From assembly GCF_000473365.1 (NCBI RefSeq), contig NZ_KI421517.1, positions 1,429,780 through 1,493,779 on the forward strand: a DNA stretch of 64,000 bases, given 5' to 3'. Positions 46,401 through 54,719 of the stretch are shown piece by piece. The number at the start of each line of letters is the position of its first letter. Within the stretch, counting starts at the first letter, position 1. A model generated the notes under the pieces. That model did not search any database and was not told the origin of the DNA. It saw nothing but the letters and a program-made list of their open reading frames with translations. The position numbers were made by a program, and so were the translations under genes. This DNA comes from Adhaeribacter aquaticus DSM 16391 (GTDB lineage: Bacteria; Bacteroidota; Bacteroidia; Cytophagales; Hymenobacteraceae).

Positions 46401-47287
46401 ATTAAATAAGTTCTTAACTCACTATAGGGTCTTGGGTTACTAATGGTGGTGGTGCCATTAAATTGGGCAGCGGTATAGGTTTGTTCTCCTGATCCATCCT
46501 TCCAATCCACTTTATAGGTTGTAAAGCCGGTATTGGCGGCATCATTTGTTAAAGTGGCGGTTACATTTACCGTTTCAGCTTCAGGAAGGCAAACATTGCT
46601 TCCGTTTGCACTTGCCCCCGTACCATTTTTATAGCTTAAAGCGGGGGTGGTAAATTGAGGTTGTTCCCGTACAGTTATAGGTTTTACCCTGGTTGGAGAA
46701 ACACAGCCAGTGGTAGTATTATAGGCATAAACCGATACGTTTAAATTTTGCGTACCTGGTGTGCCAGCTGCTGTTGCCGTAAAGGCATGGGATATTGTAG
46801 GTTCATTGGTAGATCTAACCACGCCATCACCAAAATCCCAAACATAAGAAGTGTTTGCTTGGGCACCGCCCGTAATAGTAAAGGAAACTGGGGTGCCGGC
46901 ACACTGAATCGTACTAGGTGTAAAAGAGAAATCCGGTTGTACAGGTGGCGTACTGTTACTTATGGTCACATTTACCGGTGATGAAGTAGTAGGGCCACAA
47001 GTAGTTCCAGTTCCGGAGCTTGTTACCGTTACTGTATAAGAACCAGCGGTTGTTACTGTAAGTTGACGGTTCGTTCCAATGATGGTGGTACCGCCATCTT
47101 TTTTCCATTGGTAACTAAGGCCGGTACCACTATTGGCGGATAGTACTAAAGAGCTTCCCTGACAAATTGAAGCACTGCCTGCCGGCGTAATAATAGCCGT
47201 ACAAGCTGGTTGTGTTTGGGCAGTAAGAAAAGATATGCTAAAGAGGTAGACTACTAAAAGTAGCAAATAGCTTTTAAAGAAAGGCAT
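43469..47287 (-). CDS. Large surface protein with PKD/Ig-like repeats and CHU_C (gliding motility-associated) C-terminus
   Basis: 1272 aa. Signal peptide (about 1-23), N-terminal Ig-like domain, PKD domain (about 115-205, with YVWDFGDG), further PKD-like modules, an Ig-like domain (550-625), four tandem ~97-aa repeats (627-1021), another Ig-like (1022-1103), and a C-terminal CHU_C domain (1185-1272; VNTFSPNNDGINETWEI, FNRWGSQVYKAEGG, KGSMLPLATYYYVI). The CHU_C type B tail directs secretion by the T9SS; the SprF-like partner follows. A probable adhesin or gliding-associated surface filament protein. Confidence 0.93.
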   Translation of the reverse strand: MPFFKSYLLLLVVYLFSISFLTAQTQPACTAIITPAGSASICQGSSLVLSANSGTGLSYQWKKDGGTTIIGTNRQLTVTTAGSYTVTVTSSGTGTTCGPTTSSPVNVTISNSTPPVQPDFSFTPSTIQCAGTPVSFTITGGAQANTSYVWDFGDGVVRSTNEPTISHAFTATAAGTPGTQNLNVSVYAYNTTTGCVSPTRVKPITVREQPQFTTPALSYKNGTGASANGSNVCLPEAETVNVTATLTNDAANTGFTTYKVDWKDGSGEQTYTAAQFNGTTTISNPRPYSELRTYLIKITATSTDPNACPVIKEIPFTVSKDPKAIIELDERSRITPPIACGVPVRVTLKNTSTGGGLTYKWEVEKVAPTQGPANFTYIEATSDTSKTPVFQFNEKGQYSIKLRVSNPCVNPSDPDGPKTPGTPEDPQSQDDDGKYVATTQVIIVYPFVRPNPTPPFCEPLDPSQKFTVTGAELATFDGNLGQIIPTSFKWSKVDGPGVVDFSNPNIDNPTITFSAAGVYKLNVNFNNDCENSDALNPQRPMEIVVTINRRPEAPTLSPITLCAGEPFTPPAGTGNISYLFYTTPTGGNPVIPNTNTAGPTTYYVAAVENDCESRTRTPLTITVVPPVSNNTIAADQTVCVDQPAAPITGSTPTGGSGTTYTYTWLVSTTGATTGFTAAPGTNNAADYTPMFSSTSGAFQRTAWYRRIVRSGSCSPDTSTAVKITVVPRITNNTISATQTICAESTPAALTGSTPTGGGGTLTYLWESSTTSATATDFAPAPGANTGKDYTPGMLGQTTYFRRRVSAGGCDNFSRVIQVTVIQAITNNTIGNDQTVCYSTTAPAELTGSSPAGGGGPGSFTYRWESSLSGGDDDFRAIPGATAQNYTPSPISATTYFRRVVTSGTTGTNCEPSFSNVVVLTLVPDIQNNTIMVSEPVVCRGSVPVFTGSNATGGNGNLVYLWETSTTGATSGFNPATGTNNTRDYTPGFLTQRTWFRRTVTSGGTNCPGASSEAIEVNVEAAPVAPTVAAENVQVCVGTSATLRVTSTGHSYEWYTSATGGTPVFFGTEYVTAPITRPTTYYVQAVSNNKCVSTTRTPVRVTTLDLTVDAGPDVEIIEGKNAVLTARVPNGATNPKYTWAPAEGLNTTEGASVIASPTKTTTYRVTVVTENGCETTDEVTITVTPRVVIVNTFSPNNDGINETWEIRNIENFPNATVEIFNRWGSQVYKAEGGYKIPWDGTFKGSMLPLATYYYVIRLNENEKPLTGSVTIIR
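44225..45409 (-). repeat. Four ~97-aa tandem repeats in the CHU_C surface protein
   Basis: Residues 627-728, 729-823, 824-924 and 925-1021. Each begins NNTI, continues QTVC (or VVC), then a Gly-rich TGGxG turn, YxWxxS, and ends with a (Y/W)(F/Y)RR segment and a Cys. The two Cys per repeat suggest disulfides. The copies have diverged, so this is old duplication. Confidence 0.9.
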
Positions 47288-47325
47288 TCTTATAAAATGT
47301 AAAGTTGATCCTATACCAGTATTAT

Positions 47326-47581
47326 TTTAAGATTAGATTTAATAGAACTAAATCTAAAAGTAAATCGAAAAAAATTAAATTTTATTGTAAATAAGTAAAA
47401 CTTATCAAGAAAACCTACTGAGTGAGTTTATTACAGTTTTCTCTTCCGTCTTTTTCCTATGTGTTAAAGGTTTAAAGTGCTCCTTTTATATTAATTTTTT
47501 TGTATTATATTAGTTGTTTTCTATATACTTCCAACAGAAAGTGAGGTTGCTATTAGTGGATTATTTGGTTTAAGATTAGAT
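47326..47581 (+). repeat. 13-bp direct repeat TTTAAGATTAGAT (two copies)
   Basis: Copies at 47326-47338 and 47569-47581, 243 bp apart in the same intergenic region. The first overlaps the left arm of the inverted repeat at 47333. Confidence 0.5.
47333..47357. promoter_or_regulatory. Perfect 9-7-9 inverted repeat upstream of CHU_C gene
   Basis: TTAGATTTA, 7-bp spacer, TAAATCTAA, 46-70 bp upstream of the CHU_C gene ATG. Either an operator or a 5' leader hairpin. No regulator is known. Confidence 0.4.
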
Positions 47582-47664
47582 CTGTTAAATAATAGCCAGT
47601 AAAGTTAAAAAGAGATAAATTAAACTTATTTTAAATTTTATACTATTTTGATTATGGTATAACT

Positions 47665-47705
47665 AAAAAATAAGGCCTTTGTTTCAAAAAGAAGCAAAGG
47701 CCTTA
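47665..47705 (-). terminator. Intrinsic terminator of the 81-aa gene
   Basis: TAAGGCCTTTG (47671-47681) and CAAAGGCCTTA (47695-47705), an 11-bp perfect stem. On the minus strand it is followed by a run of six T. It lies 21 bp after the stop of the gene at 47727. Confidence 0.88.
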
Positions 47706-47726
47706 AAATAAGTAACTTTAAACAAG

Positions 47727-47972
47727 TTACTTATATACTTTATTTAGTGAAATAAGCTTTGATATTATCAAGCTTATGTTGCGTAGTTTTTGTGTTAGTT
47801 GGTAAAGCTTTTCCGATTGGTTGGCTGGTTTAGCTTGAGCAGAGTAGTTTAGCTCATTATCCAGTTGAATAATCTGTTTTATTTCACCTTCAATCTTTCT
47901 CCGATACGAATACAAGCTGTAGTATAAATAGCCTAATTCCATCTCTTTTAAATCCGTGCCCTGCATTGCCAT
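47727..47972 (-). CDS. Small orphan protein, unknown
   Basis: 81 aa, no signal peptide. N-terminal YLYYSLYSYRRKI then a long Gln/Lys/Ile-rich region with heptad-like spacing (about 25-75), consistent with a short coiled coil. It has a clear terminator, so it is expressed as a single gene. I do not recognise a family. Confidence 0.65.
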   Translation of the reverse strand: MAMQGTDLKEMELGYLYYSLYSYRRKIEGEIKQIIQLDNELNYSAQAKPANQSEKLYQLTQKLRNISLIISKLISLNKVYK

Positions 47973-48481
47973 CCTGTTATTTGTTTTAATCTATATGCTA
48001 CGTATTTGTATCTATGTGTGATAAATACGTAAATACCCTATAAGTGTTATAGATTTTATACAAATAACAAGTTTCTTTTTGGCTTGAAATACAATAATAT
48101 ATGATTTTACTTATATAGCAGATCCTTGATTACGCCTAAATTGGTAGATAGATTATTTGCTCTTAAAACCAATAGAATTAGGTGATATAAATAAATGACA
48201 CCTTTAGTAACTTAATGAAAAGATAACAGGATATGTAAGGCTTTTAAAGAGTTAGCGTCTACTTTTGATAGATAGTGAAAAATACTTACATAAAAACAAA
48301 GAATAAAACTTAATAGCTTTCTTTTCTATCCCAGTTTTAAATACCTGATTTATTTAAAATGCGAAATATTTAATAATATTAATTAAATATTGATATATTT
48401 TTAAGGGTTTGCGCATAGTTTTGTGTAAAACTTCATTAGATCCTAATATACCTCTAACAGTTACACTTCTTTCTACTTTAT
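47973..48481. other. Upstream region of the T9SS nuclease gene
   Basis: 509 bp, AT-rich, divergent between the 81-aa gene and the 1705-aa gene. A TAnnTTTG box at 48416-48423 is the only feature recognised. Confidence 0.5.
48416..48423 (+). promoter_or_regulatory. Putative -7 box of the T9SS nuclease gene
   Basis: TAGTTTTG matches TAnnTTTG; a TTG 24 bp upstream (48390-48392) could serve as the -33 element. The box lies 58 bp before the ATG at 48482. Confidence 0.42.
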
Positions 48482-51400
48482 ATGATAAAACAATTACTCA
48501 GTTTTAAAACTTCTATAGCCTTGGCAGTTTGTATGGTAGGCTTTAATAGTAATGGGTACTCCCAGGTACAGCTTACAACGCTTGATGCCCCTTATCAGCA
48601 AAGTTTTGATGGAATGGGGGTTACAGGTACTTCTTTCGCTCCGCATTGGGTGGCCGTAAAAGCTTCTGGGAGTTCTACAACTGTTGCTAATGGTGCAATC
48701 TTATCCATGGCAGTTACAAACGGAGGTGCAAATTCCGGCACTATTTATAATGTTGGCATTACCACAGATTCTGACCGAGCATTTGGATCCTTGGCTTCCG
48801 GCAGCATTGTGCCACGGTTTGGAGCTAGCTTTGTAAACAACACCGGCAAGACTATTACTAGCTTGGAACTAAAAGGCATTATGGAGCAGTGGCGCTCTGG
48901 CTCCAGTAGTGCGGTAAACGAAGTAATTACTTTTGAATACAGCCTGAATGCGACAGATCTGATGGCAGGAAGCTGGACAGCACTTCCGGCCTTTGACCTG
49001 GTTGAAAAATTAACTGGCACAACGGCTGCCGCCGCTGTAGTTGGTAACGCAGATGCGAATAAAACAGCCTTAACAGCAGCCATAGAGGAAATAAATTGGC
49101 CTGCCGGTACTACTTTATGGATCCGCTGGACCGATAAAGATGATACTGGCTCAGATGGTATTTATGCCATTGATGACTTTGAACTTATTCCTCATGCCGG
49201 CAGCACACTTCCTGCTGATGCTAATCCACCAACTTTAGCGGCGGTTAATCCTTTTATGCCAGCTGATAATGCTACCGGTGTAGCCTTAACCTCGCCGTTA
49301 TCAATAACTTTTAACGAAAATGTAAAAGCAGGCTCCGGTTCTATCTTGCTTAATAACTTAACCGACGGCACCAGTCAATCTTTACCTGTTGACAATGCTT
49401 CAGCTGTAACCTTTAATGGCTTAACTGTAACCTTAACAGGAGCTATATTAAGTTACGATAAAGATTATGCGGTTAAGATTCCGGCTGGCGCTATTACCGA
49501 TTTAGCAGGTAATGTATTTACTGGCTTTGCCAATAATACCACATGGAACATTGCTACCGCTTCGGCGCCTGTAGTAGACAAAGGCACCTCCCTTACTGCG
49601 TTGGATGTAGCTTATTCTCAGAATTTCGATGGTATGGGAACCGCCTCTGGCACTACCAGCTTTCCGGCAAACTGGTTTGCTGTGAGAGCTGGCGGCACAG
49701 GCGCTAATGGCGAAGCATTAAATCCTACAACTAACAACGGAAGCACTACATCGGGAGGCGTGTATAATGTAGGCGCAACCGGTGCTAATGACCGTGCTCT
49801 GGGAGTTTTAGCTTCCGGCTCTACAATTCCCGCATTTGGCGCGTACTTCACAAACAACACCGGCAAAATTATTACTTCCGTTGATTTAAAAGGAGTAATG
49901 GAGCAATGGAAATCCGGTTCTAATAATACCGTTAATGAAACCGTTAAGTTTGAGTACAGCTTAAATGCTACTTCTTTAAATGATGGCACCTGGAGCCAGT
50001 TAGCCGATTTAGATTTCAACGAAATTTTAACCAGCACTACTAATGCTGCTGCCGTAGATGGCAACGCCAACAAAACCAATATCAGCGGTACTATTAATAA
50101 CATTGGCTGGCGCGAAGGCAATACCCTATGGATTCGCTGGACTGATTCAGATGTCGCCGGTTCAGATGGCATGTACGCGTTAGATGATTTTGAATTAATT
50201 CCCCGGGCTGTTGAGGATGTAACAGCTCCAACTTTAGCCGCAACTAATGCTTTCCAGCCAGCAGCCGGTGACCTGCAGGTTGATCATGAAAATAACTTTT
50301 CTATTACTTTCTCTGAAATAATTGAAAAAGGAACAGGTGTTATTGTAATTAAAAACCTTACTGATAATACTACTGAACAAATTGCCTTGGCTGCAGTTTT
50401 AGTAAATACCAATCGGGCAACGTTTTCAGCTACTTTATTGCCAGGTAAAAGTTATGAGGTAAATATCGCAGCCGGTGTGTTTGAAGATTTAGCAGGAAAT
50501 AAATTTGCCGGTATTGTATCCGGCGCCTGGACCTTCACTACTGCCATACCTAACCCTTATGCACAAAACTTTAACCGTTGCGAAACCAACCTGCCTGGCG
50601 GCTGGATGCAATACAGCTCTTTAGGAGATACCGAAGTTTGGGCTTGCTCTACTTTTGGTCGTACTGGCAATGCTGTACAAGTTAATGGTTTTAACGGTGG
50701 CAATAAGCAAAACGAAGACTGGTTGATTTCTCCGGCGTTTGATTTATCAACGGGCTTTACTTATCCGGTTTTATCATTCTGGTCGCGCACCCGTTTTGCC
50801 GGTGAGTCATTAAAATTAATGGTTTCTACCAATTACAGCGGTACTGGCGATCCTGCCAATGCTACCTGGAAAGAAATAAACGGTAGTTTTCCGGTCCTTA
50901 ATTCAGATGACTGGACTTTATCAGAAAACATTAATTTAACTAAATTCAAAGGCAGCAACGTGTATATCGCCTTTGTTTATACCTCTACTACTTCTTCTGC
51001 TTCGCGCTGGACGCTGGATGATTTTGCCATTACCAACTCCGAAACAGAACCTGCTACACCGGTTTTCTTTGTTTCATCACTAAACCCAATCAGCAATTTT
51101 GATTTTGGTTTTGTTTCTGGTCAGGCACCAACTGCCAGCAAGTCTTTCCAGTTCTATGCTCTGAATTTAAAAACAGACTTAACCGTAACAGCTCCGGCTG
51201 GGTTTGAAGTATCAAAAGATAACAGCACTTTCAGCCAAACCCTATCTTTTACACCTGATCAGGCTTTTGATTATAATACAGTTTATGTTCGGTTTAGTAA
51301 CGGATCTACTACCCCTTCGGCTTTTGCCGGATCGGTTAAGTTTAGTAGTGCAGATTTCAGTACTCAAAAAGGTTATTTAACCGCAACTACTTTAAATAAA

Positions 51401-53599
51401 GATAAGACCTTAGATGTTGTAAGCTGGAATATCGAATGGTTTGGGCACACGGGTTTAGGTCCAAATAACGAAGCTCTGCAAATGGAAAATGCCAAGAAAA
51501 TGATTTTGGCCCAGGATGCTGAACTATACTGTGTACAGGAAATTGCGAATGTAGCGGCATTTAAGGAATTGGTAAAGCAGCTTCCTGGCTATAAAGGCTT
51601 TTTATCGCCGTTTGTTTCTTCGCCGGTTGGTGACAACTCGCAGCGGGTTGGATTTATTTACAAAACCAGCGCCATTGATTCGGTAAGTGCACGTGGATTA
51701 CTGCAAAGCCCGGCAAACCCAAGCAACTTCTGGGCTAGTGGTCGTTTGCCTTACTTATTTGTAGCCGATGCCACTGTGGCAGGGGTTAAAAAACAAATCC
51801 ACTTTGTAGCAGTTCATGCTAAAGCAAACGAAAACGGTTCTGCTGCCGATGCTTTAAGTGCCTACAACCGCCGCGTTAATGACTTAAAGGTGCTGAAAGA
51901 CTCGCTGGATTTATATTATTCGGAAGCAAATATTATGATCCTAGGCGATTTTAACGATGATGTTGACTTTACTGTAGCGAATGTATTACCAATTACTGCT
52001 TCTACTTATAAAGCATTTATTGATGATGCGGCCAATTACCGGGCTGTAACAAAAGACTTAAGCGAGGCAGGATTGCGGACCTATATTACATTTGATAATG
52101 TAATTGATCATGTTGTAATCTCAGATGAGTTATATGCAGATTACGTAGCTAATTCGGCAAAAGTGGTAATCCCATTTGATTTAATAGAAAATTATGCTGG
52201 TACTACTTCGGATCACATGCCTGTAGCAACCCGCTTTGTTTTAACGCCTAATGTTACATTTGCTGCAATTGCTGCCAATACTCCGGAAGATGCAGGTACT
52301 TATAATCTTACCTTAAACCTTACCCGTGCGTCGGTTAAACCACAGCAAATTGCCGTAACAGTTACACCTGGAACTGGCATTACCGAAACGGATTTTGATC
52401 TGCCTGCTGGTAACATATATAATGTAACAGTACCTGCCGGTGCTACCACCGCAACTTTACCGCTGATTATCAAAGACGACAACCTGGTAGAATTAGACGA
52501 AACGTTAACTTTTACTATTTCAAATGCCACCAGCAGTTTTGGCTATAGTTCAGCAGAAACCTTTATCCTTACTATTCAGGATAATGATGCGTCGGTTGTT
52601 TCTTTTAGTGCACCTTCTGTAACTAAAAATGAAGATGCCGGAACGTACGAGGTGCAGCTTGTTCTGGACCAGGCACCCGTAACAGACCAGATACTTACTA
52701 TTACCGCTGCCAATAGCTCAACGGCTCAATATGGTTCGGATTTTACTACCATGCCAGCAGCAAATGCTGGTAATATAACGTTAACCATTCCGGCCGGAGC
52801 TACTACTGCTATTTTGGTTTTACAAATACTGGACGATAACCAAGTAGAACCTACAGAGCAATTGGTGCTTTCATTAAATTCAGGTAACAGCAAATTAGCA
52901 ATAGGAGAAGTTAACACATTTAAAGCAACTATTACTGATAACGATAAATCAGTAATAAATTTTGCCTTAAATGCTGCTGCTATATCTGAAAATGCGGGTT
53001 CTTATCAAGTAACACTTACTTTAGATCAGGCGCCTGTGCAAACGCAATATGTTACGATCAATTTAACTAATAGCAGTGGCGCCATTTATGGTACTGCTAA
53101 AGGACAATACACAACCAATCCGGCAGCGGCAAATGGCAAAATAACTTTAACCATTCCGGCTGGTAAAACATCTGTTTCGTTTGTGGTAGTTTTAAATAAT
53201 AACCCGCAACATGAGAAAGATAAAACAGTTGCTTTTAGCCTGGCTCAATTAAGTGCTGGCTTAGTAAGTGGTGGAGGCTCAGAGTTTGTTTTAACTGTTC
53301 TCGACGAAACAAACCCTGACGTAAAAGGTCCTGGTAGTGCAGCAGGCTTAACGGTTGCCCCTAACCCTTCTCATACCAATATTAGTCTGTTGTTTAGTGA
53401 TAATGCTGTTTATAGTGCTACAGACTTAACTTTAACTTTATGGAATAGCCAGGGCCAAAACCTTTTAGTTATTTCTGGTGATCTCAATTCTTTAGTTCAA
53501 CAGTTAAACCAAAAGTTAACTCAGGTAGCTAAGGGTATGTATATTCTTAAAGTTGTAAATGGCTCTAGCTTCTATCAGACAAGATTGATAAGAGATTAA
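48482..53599 (+). CDS. T9SS-exported endonuclease/exonuclease/phosphatase protein with Calx-beta modules
   Basis: 1705 aa. Signal peptide (about 1-28), two related lectin-like modules (31-237, 371-565), Ig-like SbsA-type domains (250-355, 580-690), a cleaved-adhesin-like module (690-850), then an EEP nuclease/phosphatase domain (977-1252). Its active-site motifs are all present: SWNIEWF (N983, E985), CVQEI (E1020), GDFND (D1156, N1158), IDHV (D1209, H1210) and SDHMP (D1244, H1245). Three Calx-beta-type domains (about 1258-1610) precede a Por-type sorting tail (1625-1705). Secreted nuclease or phosphodiesterase; substrate unproved. Confidence 0.9.
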   Translation: MIKQLLSFKTSIALAVCMVGFNSNGYSQVQLTTLDAPYQQSFDGMGVTGTSFAPHWVAVKASGSSTTVANGAILSMAVTNGGANSGTIYNVGITTDSDRAFGSLASGSIVPRFGASFVNNTGKTITSLELKGIMEQWRSGSSSAVNEVITFEYSLNATDLMAGSWTALPAFDLVEKLTGTTAAAAVVGNADANKTALTAAIEEINWPAGTTLWIRWTDKDDTGSDGIYAIDDFELIPHAGSTLPADANPPTLAAVNPFMPADNATGVALTSPLSITFNENVKAGSGSILLNNLTDGTSQSLPVDNASAVTFNGLTVTLTGAILSYDKDYAVKIPAGAITDLAGNVFTGFANNTTWNIATASAPVVDKGTSLTALDVAYSQNFDGMGTASGTTSFPANWFAVRAGGTGANGEALNPTTNNGSTTSGGVYNVGATGANDRALGVLASGSTIPAFGAYFTNNTGKIITSVDLKGVMEQWKSGSNNTVNETVKFEYSLNATSLNDGTWSQLADLDFNEILTSTTNAAAVDGNANKTNISGTINNIGWREGNTLWIRWTDSDVAGSDGMYALDDFELIPRAVEDVTAPTLAATNAFQPAAGDLQVDHENNFSITFSEIIEKGTGVIVIKNLTDNTTEQIALAAVLVNTNRATFSATLLPGKSYEVNIAAGVFEDLAGNKFAGIVSGAWTFTTAIPNPYAQNFNRCETNLPGGWMQYSSLGDTEVWACSTFGRTGNAVQVNGFNGGNKQNEDWLISPAFDLSTGFTYPVLSFWSRTRFAGESLKLMVSTNYSGTGDPANATWKEINGSFPVLNSDDWTLSENINLTKFKGSNVYIAFVYTSTTSSASRWTLDDFAITNSETEPATPVFFVSSLNPISNFDFGFVSGQAPTASKSFQFYALNLKTDLTVTAPAGFEVSKDNSTFSQTLSFTPDQAFDYNTVYVRFSNGSTTPSAFAGSVKFSSADFSTQKGYLTATTLNKDKTLDVVSWNIEWFGHTGLGPNNEALQMENAKKMILAQDAELYCVQEIANVAAFKELVKQLPGYKGFLSPFVSSPVGDNSQRVGFIYKTSAIDSVSARGLLQSPANPSNFWASGRLPYLFVADATVAGVKKQIHFVAVHAKANENGSAADALSAYNRRVNDLKVLKDSLDLYYSEANIMILGDFNDDVDFTVANVLPITASTYKAFIDDAANYRAVTKDLSEAGLRTYITFDNVIDHVVISDELYADYVANSAKVVIPFDLIENYAGTTSDHMPVATRFVLTPNVTFAAIAANTPEDAGTYNLTLNLTRASVKPQQIAVTVTPGTGITETDFDLPAGNIYNVTVPAGATTATLPLIIKDDNLVELDETLTFTISNATSSFGYSSAETFILTIQDNDASVVSFSAPSVTKNEDAGTYEVQLVLDQAPVTDQILTITAANSSTAQYGSDFTTMPAANAGNITLTIPAGATTAILVLQILDDNQVEPTEQLVLSLNSGNSKLAIGEVNTFKATITDNDKSVINFALNAAAISENAGSYQVTLTLDQAPVQTQYVTINLTNSSGAIYGTAKGQYTTNPAAANGKITLTIPAGKTSVSFVVVLNNNPQHEKDKTVAFSLAQLSAGLVSGGGSEFVLTVLDETNPDVKGPGSAAGLTVAPNPSHTNISLLFSDNAVYSATDLTLTLWNSQGQNLLVISGDLNSLVQQLNQKLTQVAKGMYILKVVNGSSFYQTRLIRD
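48572..50176 (+). repeat. Internal duplication of the N-terminal module of the nuclease protein
   Basis: Residues 31-237 and 371-565 align throughout: LTTLDAPYQQSFDGMG with LTALDVAYSQNFDGMG, MEQWRSGS with MEQWKSGS, TLWIRWTDKDDTGSDG with TLWIRWTDSDVAGSDG. The spacer contains an Ig-like domain, so the duplicated unit was probably module plus Ig. Confidence 0.88.
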
Positions 53600-53618
53600 A
53601 AAAGCTTATTAACTACTG

Positions 53619-53653
53619 AAAAAGGCCTGATTATTTAATCAGGCCTTTTTTTT
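53619..53653. terminator. Strong bidirectional terminator
   Basis: AAAAAGGCCTGATT and AATCAGGCCTTTTT form a long perfect stem with a short loop and T-tracts on both strands. It lies between the convergent nuclease gene and purU and can end both. Confidence 0.9.
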
Positions 53654-53697
53654 GTTCGCTGGTAAGCCAAGTTTGAGGCTTAAGATGATTAATGAAT

Positions 53698-54531
53698 TTA
53701 AAATATGATTGTTTTATTATTGCTTACAAAAACCTTATCGGCAAAAACCAATTTAAGGGCTTGGGCCAGGACAATTTTTTCTACATCGCGGCCCGATTGG
53801 GCCATGTCTTTGGCATTTTGGGTATGGTTTACCTGAATTACGTTTTGGGCAATGATAGGACCTTCGTCTAAATCATTGTTTACAAAATGAGCGGTAGCAC
53901 CTATAATTTTTACGCCCCGTTCGTATGCCTGCCGGTAAGGATTAGCACCAATAAAGGCCGGCAAAAAAGAATGGTGAATGTTAATGATACGGTTGGGGAA
54001 TAAGGTTACAAAGTCCGGGTTTAAAACCCGCATATATTTAGCCAAAACAATGTAGTCCGGGTTATAGGATTGAATGGTTTGGGCAATTTCAGCATCGTGT
54101 TCCTGACGGGTTTTGTGCTCGTGCGAAATAAAATGAAACGGAACATCAAATTGTTCTACTAAGGGTTGTAATAAGTCGTAGTTACCGATTACGGCTAATA
54201 TATTAGCGTTTAGATCGTTGTATTTTACCCGTAGCAATAAATCGCCGATGCAATGGTGCTCTTTGGTAACCAATATTACAATGTCTTTTTTCTGGTGTGG
54301 TTCTAATGCAATACCTGCTTCTGCGGGCAGAACCACTTGTAACTCCCGGCATACTTTTTCCGCATCTACTTCTCCGGAAAGTTCTGCGCGCATAAAGAAA
54401 TGGTTGTTTTCTTTATCTACAAATTCGCCGTTGCTTATAATATTCAGGTTGTTATTAAACAACACGTTGGTTATCTGGAAAATTAAACCTTTGCGGTCGG
54501 GACAATGAATAAGTAAAGTATGAATAAGCAT
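53698..54531 (-). CDS. purU: Formyltetrahydrofolate deformylase
   Basis: 277 aa. N-terminal ACT domain (LLIHCPDRKGLIFQITNVLF) and C-terminal formyl-transferase domain with INIHHSFLPAFIGANPYRQA and GATAHFVNNDLDEGPII, including the catalytic Asn/His/Asp. It hydrolyses 10-formyl-THF to formate and THF, balancing one-carbon pools. Stands alone. Confidence 0.95.
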   Translation of the reverse strand: MLIHTLLIHCPDRKGLIFQITNVLFNNNLNIISNGEFVDKENNHFFMRAELSGEVDAEKVCRELQVVLPAEAGIALEPHQKKDIVILVTKEHHCIGDLLLRVKYNDLNANILAVIGNYDLLQPLVEQFDVPFHFISHEHKTRQEHDAEIAQTIQSYNPDYIVLAKYMRVLNPDFVTLFPNRIINIHHSFLPAFIGANPYRQAYERGVKIIGATAHFVNNDLDEGPIIAQNVIQVNHTQNAKDMAQSGRDVEKIVLAQALKLVFADKVFVSNNKTIIF

Positions 54532-54719
54532 GTATAAATCGCGAAACTAAAAATCAGGCAAGTTTAAGGCCTTTTACTTAAAGTAACTAAATTAGGTAAA
54601 ACATTCCTTAATTAAATTGCTATAAGCCAGCTACTACTAATATATTCGGGCTAATATCTTTAGCCGGTTGCAACCTTTCTTTTACTATACACGATAGGTT
54701 GATAGTCTCTGAAACTGTT

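Larger units (their letters stand above)
47288..47726. other. Intergenic region between CHU_C gene and 81-aa gene
   Basis: 439 bp, very AT-rich. Holds a perfect inverted repeat (47333-47357), a 13-bp direct repeat and a strong terminator (47665-47705), listed separately. No gene was seen. Confidence 0.6.

Noticed and set aside
43539..46981. Several plus-strand frames opposite the CHU_C protein gene
   Set aside because: Low-complexity mirrors of Thr/Gly/Pro-rich repeats with no gene-like features.
48745..50172. Long minus-strand frames opposite the T9SS nuclease gene (112 and 184 aa)
   Set aside because: Shadow of a repetitive Ala/Gly/Thr-rich coding region; the true gene is well supported on the plus strand.
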